Shown: positions 26,291 through 35,744 of the stretch, one piece after another | Layout: each line of letters begins with the position of its first letter | Position numbering within the stretch: position 1 is the first letter of the stretch | The notes under the pieces: generated by a model | Seen by the model: only the letters and a program-made list of their open reading frames with translations | What the model was told of the DNA's origin: nothing | Database searches by the model: none | Assembly: GCF_026651855.1 (NCBI RefSeq) | Contig: NZ_CP093280.1 | Coordinates: 2,210,001 to 2,274,000, forward strand | DNA: 64,000 bases | Reading direction: 5' to 3' | Source: Pseudomonas silvicola | Lineage (GTDB): Bacteria > Pseudomonadota > Gammaproteobacteria > Pseudomonadales > Pseudomonadaceae | Made by a program: the position numbers and the translations under genes

Positions 26291-27175
26291 TCAGATGGCC
26301 AGCGCATGGTGGCCATCGTAGGGGCGATAGCGGCTGCGGCTGGCCTGCACATTGGGCTTGAGAAAATCCATCAGGGCAAGACGGGTATCGCGGCAGGCGG
26401 CCTTGTGCTCCATGTCCAGAAAGTGCCCGGTGCTCTTGATGGTGGAGAACTCGGTGTGTGCCACGTGGTTGGCAAAATGCCGGGCTTCATGGGCAGTGGT
26501 GTATTCGTCCCATTCGCCGTTCATGAACAGCACGGGTACGTTGATCCGCGAGGCAGCGTGCAGGGCGTTGCCCAGGTCATGCTGGAGCACTTCGCTGATG
26601 TGGAAGTGCATCTGCGCGTATTCGTGGTCGTCCAGGCTGCTGACGTGGCGGTAGTTGAAACGTTTGAACAGGGACGGCAGGTGCTTGCCGATGGTGTCGT
26701 TGACCAGGTGCCCGACCTTGTGGCGGTCACAGCGGCCCAGGTAGTGGGCACCGCGTTCCAGGTAGTCGCGCATGGGGTCGTTGAGCACCGGCGAGAACGA
26801 ACTGATCACAGCCCTCTCGATACGCTTGGGCTGGTGGGCCAGCGCCAGCAGGGCGCAGGCGCCGCCCCAGGAGAACGACATGACGTGTTCGGCATTGAAG
26901 TGGTCGATCAACTCCACCAGGATCAGGCCTTCCTCTTCCTTGGTCAGCGAGCGCTGGTGCAGGTTGTGGGGTTTGGACTTGCCGGCGTAGGGCTGGTCGT
27001 ACAGCACTACGTTGAATTGAGGATGCAGATTGCGCACTGTCTGGGCGAAAGACGCAGTGGTAGCCAACGACCCGTTAACCAGAATGATGGTTTTTTCGGC
27101 GCCGTCTGCGCGATAGAACTCCGTGTAAACCCGATACTGACCCTGTATATCCAGCACAGCGATTTCTGGCCTCAT
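26291..27175 (-). CDS. phaG: PhaG-like (R)-3-hydroxyacyl-ACP transacylase/thioesterase
   Basis: 294 aa from the ATG at 27175; the frame opens further upstream (27424), but this start gives the usual PhaG length and its MRPEIAVLDIQGQYRV beginning. Alpha/beta-hydrolase features: the oxyanion region ILVNGS, the nucleophile elbow FSWGGACA and a catalytic His in STGHFLDME. The P. putida protein diverts 3-hydroxyacyl groups from fatty-acid synthesis to medium-chain PHA precursors; RhlA, which makes rhamnolipid precursors, is its close relative. The gene stands alone just outside the island. Confidence 0.85.
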   Translation of the reverse strand: MRPEIAVLDIQGQYRVYTEFYRADGAEKTIILVNGSLATTASFAQTVRNLHPQFNVVLYDQPYAGKSKPHNLHQRSLTKEEEGLILVELIDHFNAEHVMSFSWGGACALLALAHQPKRIERAVISSFSPVLNDPMRDYLERGAHYLGRCDRHKVGHLVNDTIGKHLPSLFKRFNYRHVSSLDDHEYAQMHFHISEVLQHDLGNALHAASRINVPVLFMNGEWDEYTTAHEARHFANHVAHTEFSTIKSTGHFLDMEHKAACRDTRLALMDFLKPNVQASRSRYRPYDGHHALAI

Positions 27176-27495
27176 GTCGTAAGACTCCTGGCAAAAAAAA
27201 CGGGTACTCGCGCAATCAACTCTGCACGTTGTTTGTGACAGGTAGGCAAACGCCTGGGAATTTTTTGCCCGTGTCGGTCCTTGCAATCTGGCCGACGGGT
27301 ATTGTTGTTCTGGGGGGCGATTTGCCGGTCCTGACCCGTGTGGAGGCGCCAGTGGCAGGCAAAAAGGTTTCTTAGAATGTGGTGGTGACTGTCGAGTCAC
27401 ATGTGGACCGACGATTGGATTCAAGCAGGCATGTGAGGTCTGCGCAAGTACCGTCGGGAGATTGTCAGACAGCTTTCTGCCCAGCGGTCGCGGGC

Positions 27496-28188
27496 CTAGA
27501 TCTGCTGAATCTCTTCAGCGGTCAGCGCTCGGTAGTGGCCTGGCGGCAGCTCTGGATCAAGGGTCAGTGGACCCATTTGCTCACGATGCAGCCGTAACAC
27601 CTTGTTTTGGAAGTGACCGAACATTCGCTTGACCTGGTGGTAGCGGCCTTCGACGATCGTCAGTCGTGCGCTGCGTTGGCCCAATACGATCAATTCGGCA
27701 GGCTGGGTGGTCAGATCTTCGAAAGAAAAATAAATGCCGCGGGCAAAGGTTTCGACGTAGCGCTGGTCGATGACTTGCTCGGTTTCCACATAGTAGACCT
27801 TTCCCAGCTTGGTCTGTGGCTGTGTGAGACGCCGTGACCATTGGCCGTCGTTGGTGATGAGCATCAGCCCGGAGGTGTTGTAGTCCAGGCGGCCGGCCAG
27901 GTGCAGGTCGTCCTTGTCCGGCTCGTGCAGCAGGTCCAGGACGGTGGGGTGCTGCGGGTCGACGGTAGCGCTGACGCAGCCCATGGGCTTGTGCAGCATG
28001 AAATAGCGCGCTGGCCGCCCTGCTTGCAGCACCTGGTCATCGAGCAGCACCTGGCTGAACTCACGCACTTCATGATGCGGGTCGCTGACCACCTGGCCGT
28101 CTACGCGCACACGCCGGTCCACCAGCAACAGGCGTACCTGCTTGCGGTTGAGCTGGGGCAGGTTGCTCAGGAATCGGTCGAGGCGCAT
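27496..28188 (-). CDS. RsuA-family 16S rRNA pseudouridine synthase
   Basis: 230 aa from the ATG at 28188 (the frame is open to 28239). An N-terminal S4 RNA-binding domain (RLDRFLSNLPQLNRKQVRLL) is followed by the pseudouridine-synthase domain with catalytic aspartate in GRLDYNTSGLML and the RsuA-type GRYHQVKRMF motif. RsuA modifies U516 of 16S rRNA. The start lies inside the 3' end of the CWC gene (21-bp overlap), indicating an operon with it and the diguanylate cyclase. Confidence 0.85.
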   Translation of the reverse strand: MRLDRFLSNLPQLNRKQVRLLLVDRRVRVDGQVVSDPHHEVREFSQVLLDDQVLQAGRPARYFMLHKPMGCVSATVDPQHPTVLDLLHEPDKDDLHLAGRLDYNTSGLMLITNDGQWSRRLTQPQTKLGKVYYVETEQVIDQRYVETFARGIYFSFEDLTTQPAELIVLGQRSARLTIVEGRYHQVKRMFGHFQNKVLRLHREQMGPLTLDPELPPGHYRALTAEEIQQI

Positions 28189-28397
28189 GCGGGTTCGACA
28201 GGCGGCAGTTGGTCCAGCACCTGGGCGCAGCGCGGGCACAGGTACGCCTTGTCACGCAGGTGCGCGGGCAGGGCGGCCAGAACGCTGGGGTCGATGCTGA
28301 CGGCGTAGCACCAGCAGGGCTGGGTGGCGGTGCGCGGGTCTGCCAGGCTGCAGGTATTGGCGGCGCCGCAGGCCGGGCACAGGCTGACATCATTCAT
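28167..28397 (-). CDS. Cysteine-rich CWC family protein
   Basis: 76 aa from the ATG at 28397. The cysteines fall as CPACG, NTC, PCWCY and LCPRC, the pattern of the small CWC family, probably metal-binding. Function unknown. It overlaps the diguanylate cyclase stop by 8 nt and the RsuA-type gene start by 22 nt. Confidence 0.75.
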   Translation of the reverse strand: MNDVSLCPACGAANTCSLADPRTATQPCWCYAVSIDPSVLAALPAHLRDKAYLCPRCAQVLDQLPPVEPACASTDS

Positions 28398-29877
28398 GGC
28401 GGGATTGGGGCAACTCGCTGCGCACGCAATTGCGTCCGCTCTGTTTGGCGCGATACAGCGCATGGTCGGCGCGGTTGAGCAGGCTGTGCAGGGTGTCGTC
28501 CACCTGCAGGCCCGTCATGCCGACGCTGGTGGTGATTTTCAGCGATTTGCCGTTGTAGGGGAAGGCCATTTCTTCCGCGCGCCGACGAATCTTCTCGGCA
28601 ATGTGCAGGGCATCGCCTCCGTTGGTGGCGCGCAGCAGAACAATGAATTCTTCGCCGCCCCAGCGGCAGAGAATATCGGACTGGCGCAGGCTGTCCCGCA
28701 GTACCTGGGCAAAGCCCTTGAGCACCTCGTCTCCGGCCAGGTGGCCGTGGGTGTCGTTCAACTGCTTGAAGTGGTCCAGGTCCAGCAACAGGGCTGCCAG
28801 GGGCTGGGTGTCACGCTCGGCTTCGCTGATGGCCTGGCTGGCCAGCAGGTCGAAGCCGCGGCGGTTGGGCAGGTCGGTGAGCGAGTCACGGGTGGCCAGG
28901 CGCTCCAGGCGTTGCTGGTAGTGGTTGATCACGCGCTTGAGCAGTGACATGACCAGCGCGGTCACCAGCAGGCAGATCATCAGGTTCAGGTACAGCGACT
29001 GGCGCAGGTCGCCCATGGCGCTGTCTTCGCGCTTGTCCACGAACAGGTACCAATCCAGTTCAGGGATGAAACGCACGTTGAGAAAATGCTGGGCGCCCTG
29101 GGCTGTGTACTCGTAGCTGCCCGTGGCGGGCACCGGCATCTTCGCCAGCAGTGCTTGCAGCCCGGAAAGGCTCTTGAGGTCCTGGCCGCTGCGAGCGCCC
29201 AGTGGGCCGCCCTGGGAACCGGTGAGCACTACCCGGCCCCGGTGATCGACGAAATACACCCGGCGCTGATAGCGCTGCTCGTAGTCCTCGATGAGCTTGA
29301 CCACGGCATTCACCGTCAGGCCGACACCGGCGGCGCCGATGAAGCGGTCCTGGTAATCGAACACCTTGTAGTTGATGAAGATGGTCAGGGCGTCGCGGTT
29401 GGCCATGTCCACGTCGACGTTGATCTCGTAGGGGGCTTTCATGTCCCGTACGCGAAAGTACCAGGCATCGCGCGGTTCACCTGCGCTCACGCGCTTGAGC
29501 ACGCCCTTGGCCTGGTAGTAGGTCAGCGTCTTGTCGGAAACAAAGAAGGCGGTGTAGGCACCGTAGTGGCTCATGACCTCCTGCAGGTAGCGGGTCATCT
29601 GCTGCGGGTCGCGTTCCCCCGCCATCACCCAGTCGCGCATGAAGGTGTCGCGGGACATCATCGAAGAGATGAGCACTGGCCGCACCAGGTCTTTCTGGAT
29701 TTCCGAGTACACCGTGTCGCTGGTCAGCGGTAGCTCGGTATTGACGATGCTGTCGCGGATGGAGCTGCGTGACGCGTAGTAACTCAGGAGCGAAGTCAGC
29801 ACGAAACCGCTGGCCAGCAGTACCACGAGGGTCAGAAGCAGTGAGCGCTGTGACAGCGACGTGAAGCGGGGCGGCAT
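28390..29877 (-). CDS. Membrane sensor diguanylate cyclase
   Basis: About 495 aa from the ATG at 29877 (also open at 29910). An N-terminal membrane helix (LLLTLVVLLASGFVLTSLLS) is followed by a periplasmic Cache-like region of ~250 residues, a second helix (LNLMICLLVTALVMSLL), then a GGDEF domain with RWGGEEF. The inhibitory site RQSD lies the usual five residues before it. It makes cyclic-di-GMP from GTP in response to an external ligand. No EAL domain. First gene of a three-gene operon. Confidence 0.9.
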   Translation of the reverse strand: MPPRFTSLSQRSLLLTLVVLLASGFVLTSLLSYYASRSSIRDSIVNTELPLTSDTVYSEIQKDLVRPVLISSMMSRDTFMRDWVMAGERDPQQMTRYLQEVMSHYGAYTAFFVSDKTLTYYQAKGVLKRVSAGEPRDAWYFRVRDMKAPYEINVDVDMANRDALTIFINYKVFDYQDRFIGAAGVGLTVNAVVKLIEDYEQRYQRRVYFVDHRGRVVLTGSQGGPLGARSGQDLKSLSGLQALLAKMPVPATGSYEYTAQGAQHFLNVRFIPELDWYLFVDKREDSAMGDLRQSLYLNLMICLLVTALVMSLLKRVINHYQQRLERLATRDSLTDLPNRRGFDLLASQAISEAERDTQPLAALLLDLDHFKQLNDTHGHLAGDEVLKGFAQVLRDSLRQSDILCRWGGEEFIVLLRATNGGDALHIAEKIRRRAEEMAFPYNGKSLKITTSVGMTGLQVDDTLHSLLNRADHALYRAKQSGRNCVRSELPQSRHE

Positions 29878-30117
29878 AGCAAGTCCATTGGCTGTTGACC
29901 GGTGGACCATTCTAGGGGAGCGCAGGTGCCATGGCGTGGGTGGCCTGCAAATAAATAAAGTCCTTGATGAATGGAAATGTTTCTAAGTTGTAGCAATTTA
30001 TTTCAGTGGTGGCACTGAGTCGGGTTATCGTGGTCTCAATCTATGCCGATCGCTATATTTTGCTCGGCGCCGACCAGCGTCGCTGGTTCGAGCTGTCCAG
30101 CGGTCCGGGAGGCCGCC

Positions 30118-30531
30118 ATGAAACGACGACTTTTGCTGATAGTGTTGCTGGGTCTGTTGACTACTGCTTGCGCACCTTACGAGGGTGGCACTTACTACCG
30201 ATCCGATGTGTATACCGTTGACCGTTACCCGTACGGCTATGGGCCGGGTTACTACCCCTATGGTTCGGGTTACTACAATTCCGGGTACTACATTCGCTCG
30301 CCGCGCTATTACGCCCCGCCGCCTCATTACTATCGTCCGCCGCCTGGGCCGGGTGGCTGGGGCGGTGGCTGGGGTGGTCATCGTCCGCCGCCACCGCCAG
30401 GTCGCGGACCCGGGCCGGGCCGTGGCTGGCAGGGGCATGGCGATAACCATGGGCCAGGGGGGCATGGTCCAGGTGGTCCAGGTGGTCCCGGTGGTCCGGG
30501 TGGGCACGGGTTCGGCGGTGGGCGCCGCTGA
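30118..30531 (+). CDS. Gly/Pro/Tyr-rich lipoprotein
   Basis: 137 aa from the ATG at 30118 (GGAGG 7 nt upstream). The signal peptide ends in LLTTAC, a lipoprotein cleavage site. The mature part is low complexity: Tyr-rich repeats (YPYGYGPGYYPYGSGYY) then Pro/Gly-rich repeats, ending in GGP units and a HGFGGGRR tail. Pseudomonas genomes carry such surface lipoproteins with unknown roles. The GGT-CC repeats make length variation likely. An upstream frame extends to 30043 but lacks a signal. Confidence 0.75.
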   Translation: MKRRLLLIVLLGLLTTACAPYEGGTYYRSDVYTVDRYPYGYGPGYYPYGSGYYNSGYYIRSPRYYAPPPHYYRPPPGPGGWGGGWGGHRPPPPPGRGPGPGRGWQGHGDNHGPGGHGPGGPGGPGGPGGHGFGGGRR

Positions 30532-30561
30532 CCTGGCTGTGCGCTGAACCCTGTCGACTGC

Positions 30562-30620
30562 TTCCCGAGGTTCGCCCGGTCCCACAGTGGAGGCTTAGGG
30601 TTCCCTGTGGGAATGGGCGA
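30562..30620. repeat. REP-like inverted repeat
   Basis: CTTCCCGAGGTTCGCCCGGTCCCACAG and a complementary CTGTGGGAATGGGCGA arm face each other between the lipoprotein and the hydratase gene. Its core recurs at 53152 and 56066. Confidence 0.6.
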
Positions 30621-30625
30621 AATCC

Positions 30626-31738
30626 TCAATAGTCCGACAAATCCGCCAGCGGATGCCGCCCTTCCCAGGCCTTGCTGAAATGTGCCTCCACCACGGCGGG
30701 GGGCACGCTGGCGATGTCGGGCCAGTGCCAGCGTGGTTTCTGGTCCTTGTCGATCAGCCGGGCGCGCACCCCTTCGCTGAATTCCGGGTGGCGGCAGCAG
30801 TTCAGGCTCAAGGTGTATTCCATCTGGAACACCTGGGCCAATGACAAGTGCCGCGCGCGGGAGATCTGCTCCCAGACCAGGTGCGCCGTCAACGGGCAGC
30901 CTTCGGTCAGGGTGTGTGCGGCCTTCGCGAGCAGCACGTCGTCGCCGTGGCGCAGGTGAGCCAGGGCGCGCCAGGCGGCAGCGACGTCGCTGACGTCCAG
31001 CAAAGCATCGATCTGGCGGCGGCGCGGCAGCCATTGGGGTTCCGGCAGATGGCCGCAGGCCTCGTGTTCCAGTGCCTTGAGCAGGCTGTTGAGTTGCACC
31101 GCCGTCTGTTCCTGCCAGTTGAGTTGCAGCAGGCCTTCGATCAGCGCCTCCTGCTGATCGTCGCGCAGGAAACGGTCGGCCAGGCCCAGGTCCAGTGCGT
31201 CGCGACCGTTGATGTGCGAGCCGGTCAGGCCCAGGAACAACCCCAACTTGCCCGGTAGCCGTGCCAGAAACCAGCTGGCGCCGACATCGGGGTACAGGCC
31301 AATGCTGATTTCCGGCATGGCCAGGCGGCTGCTGGGCGTGACGATGCGAATATTGGCCCCCTGCAGCAATCCCAGGCCGCCGCCCAGTACATAGCCGTGG
31401 CCCCAGCACAGCAACGGTTTGGGGAAGGTGTGCAGGCGGTAGTCGAGACGGTATTCGCCAGCGAAGAAGTGCGCCGCCAACGGTGGCACCTCGCCCGGGT
31501 GAGCGCGGCAGGCCTGCACCAGGGTGCGCACGTCGCCGCCGGCGCAGAAGGCCTTCTCGCCTGTGCCCCGCAGCAGCACGCACACTACCTGCGCGTCCTG
31601 GGCCCAGCGTTCCAGTTGGTCGTTGAGGGCCTCGACCATGGGCAGCGACAACGCGTTGAGGGATTTTTCGGCGTCCAGCGTGGCCACCCCGATGCGGGCG
31701 CCATCGACGCCGACCAGCTCTTCGAATTGCAGATTCAT
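30626..31738 (-). CDS. Enoyl-CoA hydratase/3-hydroxyisobutyryl-CoA hydrolase-like protein
   Basis: 370 aa from the ATG at 31738. The crotonase oxyanion-hole segments AFCAGGDVRTL and ALGHGYVLGGG-type (WGHGYVLGGGLGL) are present, followed by PEISIGLYPDVGASWFLARL, which carries the Glu/Asp typical of 3-hydroxyisobutyryl-CoA hydrolases. The length with an ~100-residue C-terminal extension also fits that group (valine catabolism). Hydratase activity cannot be excluded. No catabolic neighbours, so it stands alone. Confidence 0.8.
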   Translation of the reverse strand: MNLQFEELVGVDGARIGVATLDAEKSLNALSLPMVEALNDQLERWAQDAQVVCVLLRGTGEKAFCAGGDVRTLVQACRAHPGEVPPLAAHFFAGEYRLDYRLHTFPKPLLCWGHGYVLGGGLGLLQGANIRIVTPSSRLAMPEISIGLYPDVGASWFLARLPGKLGLFLGLTGSHINGRDALDLGLADRFLRDDQQEALIEGLLQLNWQEQTAVQLNSLLKALEHEACGHLPEPQWLPRRRQIDALLDVSDVAAAWRALAHLRHGDDVLLAKAAHTLTEGCPLTAHLVWEQISRARHLSLAQVFQMEYTLSLNCCRHPEFSEGVRARLIDKDQKPRWHWPDIASVPPAVVEAHFSKAWEGRHPLADLSDY

Positions 31739-31884
31739 CCTGACCTCTTGGGTGAAACGAATTGGGCAGTAGGTGATCAAGCAGTATGGCCCGCTGTCGG
31801 CATCACGTCAGTCTTCGGTTACATCGATTGACAATCCGGGCCGGCTTTCCTAGTGTCCGCCCCATTGTTTTCCAGGCAACGCCC

Positions 31885-32577
31885 ATGACCACCGACGACC
31901 GTATCAAGCTCGAACCCAGCTGGAAGCAGGCCCTGCGCGCCGAGTTCGACCAGCCCTACATGACCCGACTGCGCGAGTTTCTGCGCCAGGAACACGCGGC
32001 CGGCAAAGAGATTTACCCGCCTGGCCCGCTGATCTTCAATGCCTTGAACCTGACGCCGCTGGAGCAGGTGAAGGTGGTGATCCTCGGCCAGGACCCGTAT
32101 CACGGCCCCGGCCAGGCCCATGGCCTGTGCTTTTCGGTGCAGCCGGGCATCCCGGCGCCGCCGTCGCTGGTCAATATCTACAAAGAGCTCAAGCGCGACC
32201 TGAACATCGACATCGCGCCCCATGGCTGCCTGCAGCATTGGGCCGAGCAGGGCGTGCTGTTGCTCAACACCACCATGACCGTGGAGCGGGCCAATGCCGG
32301 GTCCCATGCCAAAAAGGGCTGGGAGTCGTTCACTGACCGGATTATCCAGACAGTCAGCGAACAGCAGCCCAGCGTGGTGTTTCTGTTGTGGGGGGCGCAC
32401 GCCCAGAGCAAGCAGAAGTTGATCGACAGCACCAGGCACCTGGTGCTGACGTCGGTGCATCCTTCGCCGCTGTCGGCCTACCGGGGGTTCATTGGCAACG
32501 GGCATTTCAGCCGTGCCAACAAATTCCTCGAGCAACGCGGCCTGGCACCGATCGACTGGCAGTTGCCGCCGCTCTGA
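31885..32577 (+). CDS. ung: Uracil-DNA glycosylase
   Basis: 230 aa from the ATG at 31885 (the frame opens at 31786). Water-activating loop [14 protein letters not shown], uracil-binding region [10 protein letters not shown] and the minor-groove loop [11 protein letters not shown] are all intact. Removes uracil from DNA to start base-excision repair. Convergent with tctA, only 18 bp apart. Confidence 0.95.
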   Translation: MTTDDRIKLEPSWKQALRAEFDQPYMTRLREFLRQEHAAGKEIYPPGPLIFNALNLTPLEQVKVVILGQDPYHGPGQAHGLCFSVQPGIPAPPSLVNIYKELKRDLNIDIAPHGCLQHWAEQGVLLLNTTMTVERANAGSHAKKGWESFTDRIIQTVSEQQPSVVFLLWGAHAQSKQKLIDSTRHLVLTSVHPSPLSAYRGFIGNGHFSRANKFLEQRGLAPIDWQLPPL

Positions 32578-32595
32578 ACCAGGCCTGATACAGGC

Positions 32596-34110
32596 TCAGG
32601 CTGCTGCCAGCGCCCGGCGCGCCTTGTTGCGTTTGCGCCACAGGCGCAGCAGCGGCACGGTCAGCATGACCGCAGTCAGTACCCAGACCCCGAAGGTGAT
32701 CGGACTGGACCAGAGTATGTCCAGCGCACCATTGGAAATCGATAGCGCCCGGCGCAGGTTCTGCTCCATCAGCCCACCCAGGATGAACCCCAGGAGAACC
32801 GGCGATAGCGGGAAGTCCAGCTTGCGCAGGATGTAGCCGAAGATGCCGATGCCGACCATCAGGAACAGGTCGAAGGTGGTGGCGTGCACCGCGTATACGC
32901 CAATGCCGGTAATGATCGCGATCACCGGTACCAGCGCCCAGTTCGGCACCGCCAGGATGCGGGTGAACACGCGGATCATCGGGATGTTGAGGATCACCAG
33001 CATCACGTTGGCGATGAACAGCGAGGCGATCAACCCCCAGACGATGTCGGGTTGCTGCTGGAACAGCAGCGGCCCTGGGGTGATGTTGTACAACGACAGC
33101 GCGCCGATCATCACCGCCGTGGTGCCCGAGCCTGGCACGCCCAGGGTCAGCATCGGCACCAGGGCGCCGCAGGCCGATGCACCAATGGCGGTTTCCGGGG
33201 CGGCAAGGCCGCGCTTGTCACCCTGGCCGAAGGTGCCCGTGGCACCGGCCATGCGCTTCTCGGTCATGTAGGCCACGGCGCTGGCCAAGGTCGCGCCGGC
33301 ACCCGGCAACACACCCATGATGAAGCCCAGCAGCCCGCAGCGGATATTCACCACGAACACCGAGGCGGCTTCCTTGACGTTGAACATCATGCGCCCGGTG
33401 GCTTTCACGGCTTCCTGGCCGCGGTGGGTTTTCTCCAGCAACAGCAGAATCTCGCTGATGGAGAACAGTCCCAGCACCAGCACCACGAACTGAATACCGT
33501 CGGCCAGGTGCACGTTGTCGCCTGTGAAACGGTAAACACCGCTGTTGGCGTCGATACCGACGCTGGACAGGAACAGGCCGATCAGCGCGGCGATGAAGGT
33601 CTTCAGCGGCCGGTCGCCGGCCATGCCGCCCAGGCAGACGATGGCGAACACCATCAGCACGAAGTATTCGGCGGGGCCAAACGCGATAGCCCATTTCGCC
33701 AGCAGCGGGGCAAACAGCACCATGCCGCAGGTGGCAATCAGCGCGCCGATGAACGAACTCCACGCCGACAACGACAGCGCCACACCCGCCAGCCCCTGGC
33801 GGGCCATGGGGTAGCCGTCCAGGGTGGTCATCACGGTAGAGGCTTCACCGGGAATATTGAGCAGGATGGAGCTGATGCGCCCGCCGTACTCGCACCCCAG
33901 GTACACCGCCGCCAGCAGGATCAGCGCCGATTCGGGAGGCAAGCCCAGGGCAAAGGCGATGGGTATCAGCAGCGCCACGCCATTGATCGGGCCCAGCCCG
34001 GGCAACAGGCCCACCACGGTGCCAATCAGCGTGCCGCACAATGCCGTCACCAGGTTGTAAGGGCTCAGGGCCACGCCAAAGCCTTGCCCCAGGTAGCTGA
34101 AAGTATCCAT
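32596..34110 (-). CDS. tctA: Tripartite tricarboxylate transporter, large permease
   Basis: 504 aa with about 10-12 hydrophobic helices and the family signatures GLLPGLGPINGVALLIPI and GVLPGAGATLASAVAYMTE. Member of the TctA family that imports citrate or other tricarboxylates with TctB and the periplasmic TctC. Starts 1 bp after the TctB stop, so they are translated together. Confidence 0.92.
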   Translation of the reverse strand: MDTFSYLGQGFGVALSPYNLVTALCGTLIGTVVGLLPGLGPINGVALLIPIAFALGLPPESALILLAAVYLGCEYGGRISSILLNIPGEASTVMTTLDGYPMARQGLAGVALSLSAWSSFIGALIATCGMVLFAPLLAKWAIAFGPAEYFVLMVFAIVCLGGMAGDRPLKTFIAALIGLFLSSVGIDANSGVYRFTGDNVHLADGIQFVVLVLGLFSISEILLLLEKTHRGQEAVKATGRMMFNVKEAASVFVVNIRCGLLGFIMGVLPGAGATLASAVAYMTEKRMAGATGTFGQGDKRGLAAPETAIGASACGALVPMLTLGVPGSGTTAVMIGALSLYNITPGPLLFQQQPDIVWGLIASLFIANVMLVILNIPMIRVFTRILAVPNWALVPVIAIITGIGVYAVHATTFDLFLMVGIGIFGYILRKLDFPLSPVLLGFILGGLMEQNLRRALSISNGALDILWSSPITFGVWVLTAVMLTVPLLRLWRKRNKARRALAAA

Positions 34111-34111
34111 G

Positions 34112-34570
34112 TCAGTTCTCCAATACGTCGAGCAGGCCCAGGGGCAGTGGCACGTCCATGGCCTTGTCGAACAGCAGGTACAGACCCACGCTCATCAGGC
34201 TCACCACCACTGCGCTGGGCAGCCAGCGGCCGCCGTACAGGCGTGCCATGGGAATGCCCGCCAGCATGCTGGCCGGGATGAACCCGAGGGGTTCGAAGGT
34301 GCCGGCGAACACCAGCAGCAACACCACGCAGGCACCAATCTTGAGCAGCGTGGCGCGGTCCATTGGCGGTTCTTCGTCGCTGTGGACAATGGCGGCGGGG
34401 CGTACGGCCAGGTACGACAAGCCCGCGCCCATGAGGCCGAGCATCAGCAAGGGGTAGGCCCGCGGGCCCACCGGTTCGTAGGAAAAGGCGGCCTGGTAAG
34501 GCCAGGCCATCACTGCCAGCGCGGCACAGGCCAGCAGCAGGGCGACGGCGAAAAGACGTTGAAGGGCCAT
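34112..34570 (-). CDS. tctB: Tripartite tricarboxylate transporter, small permease
   Basis: 152 aa from the ATG at 34570 (a GTG lies two codons upstream); GGGAG is 8 nt before it. Four hydrophobic helices, including LFAVALLLACAALAVMA and CVVLLLVFAGTF, with a cytosolic acidic loop (VHSDEEPPMD), typical of TctB. Lies between tctC and tctA. Confidence 0.88.
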   Translation of the reverse strand: MALQRLFAVALLLACAALAVMAWPYQAAFSYEPVGPRAYPLLMLGLMGAGLSYLAVRPAAIVHSDEEPPMDRATLLKIGACVVLLLVFAGTFEPLGFIPASMLAGIPMARLYGGRWLPSAVVVSLMSVGLYLLFDKAMDVPLPLGLLDVLEN

Positions 34571-34600
34571 GGTCACGACTCCCGGGCGAGGAATGAGGGG

Positions 34601-35581
34601 CTATTGGATCAGGCCGAATTCCTGGGCCAGGGTCTTGTATTGGGCGACTTGCTGTTTTACATAGGTGTCCAGTTCCGGGCCGGTCATGGCGAAGGGAAAG
34701 AGCTCCCGCTGGTCGCGCAGCGTGTCGAAGTCCTGGGACGCCAGCAGTTTGTCGAAGGCCGCTTTCCACCAGGTGTAGTCCTCGTCACTGACCTTCGGCC
34801 CCAGGTAGAAGCCGCGCACTACCGGCCAGACGATGTCATAGCCCTGCTCGCGCGCGGTGGGAATGCCCTTCATTTCCGGCTCGTCGATGCGCTGCTCGGC
34901 GAACACCGCCAGCAGGCGCATGTCACCGCTGAGAATGTGCGGCATGGAGTCGGAGATATCGGTGCTGCCCACCTGGATATGCCCGCCCAGCAGCGCGGTG
35001 GCGATCTCGCCGCCACCTTCGAGCGCCACGTAGCGCAACTCGCGTGGGTTGATGCCAGCGGCCTTGGCGATCAGCGCGGTTTGCATCCAGTCCTGACTGC
35101 CCACGGTGCCGCCTGAGCCGATGACCACCTTGCTGGGGTCTTTCTTCAGGGCCTGCACCAGGTCGTCCAGGTTTTTGTAGGGTGAATCCTTCTTCACCGC
35201 AATGGCGCCGTAGCTGGTGCCAACCGCGGCCAGCCAGCGCACCGCGCCTTCGTCGAAGCGGCCGAACTTGCCCTGGGCCAGGTTGAGCAGCGAACCGCTG
35301 GACCATGCCACCAGCGTGCCGGCATCGGCGGGGCGCTGGGCAACCACGGCGTTGTAGGCCACCGCACCCACGCCACCGGGCATGTAGGTGACGCGCATGG
35401 GTTTGCTGAGGATCTTCTCGTTCACCAGTGCGCTTTGCACCAGCTTGCAGGTCAGGTCGAAACCGCCGCCGGGGGAGGCCGGGGCAATGCATTCGGGGCG
35501 TTTGGGTTCGGCGGCCAGGGCGGCGCTGCCAAGCAGCAGGCAACTGGCGGCCAGGGCCATGCGGCGCAGGGTAGGGCTCAT
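34601..35581 (-). CDS. tctC: Tricarboxylate-binding periplasmic protein
   Basis: 326 aa. A signal peptide with LLLGSAALA then AEPKRPECIAPASPGGGFD, the classic ligand-binding loop of TctC proteins. The mature domain is a two-lobe binding protein. Delivers tricarboxylate to TctAB. First gene of tctCBA, divergent from the TctDE regulators, which likely sense the same substrate and activate the operon. Confidence 0.92.
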   Translation of the reverse strand: MSPTLRRMALAASCLLLGSAALAAEPKRPECIAPASPGGGFDLTCKLVQSALVNEKILSKPMRVTYMPGGVGAVAYNAVVAQRPADAGTLVAWSSGSLLNLAQGKFGRFDEGAVRWLAAVGTSYGAIAVKKDSPYKNLDDLVQALKKDPSKVVIGSGGTVGSQDWMQTALIAKAAGINPRELRYVALEGGGEIATALLGGHIQVGSTDISDSMPHILSGDMRLLAVFAEQRIDEPEMKGIPTAREQGYDIVWPVVRGFYLGPKVSDEDYTWWKAAFDKLLASQDFDTLRDQRELFPFAMTGPELDTYVKQQVAQYKTLAQEFGLIQ

Positions 35582-35744
35582 GGGATGTCTCCGTTATTGT
35601 TTTTGTTGTAGCGAAAACGCGTCAGGGCGTTTTCGGCGATGGTAGGGGGCGAAGCTTTCACTAACCTTTCAGGTGCGGCGCGCGTGGGACGCATCTGTTA
35701 GCCTCGGTGCCGTTTCATGCCATGTCCAATAAGAAGAGATTTCC

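Noticed and set aside
26189-27238. + strand frame antisense to phaG
   Set aside because: Val/Gln/His-rich shadow; phaG on the other strand matches its family throughout.
32884-34281. Long + strand frame over tctA/tctB
   Set aside because: His/Gln-rich, low complexity, no RBS; it is the antisense shadow of a GC-rich gene with clear family motifs.
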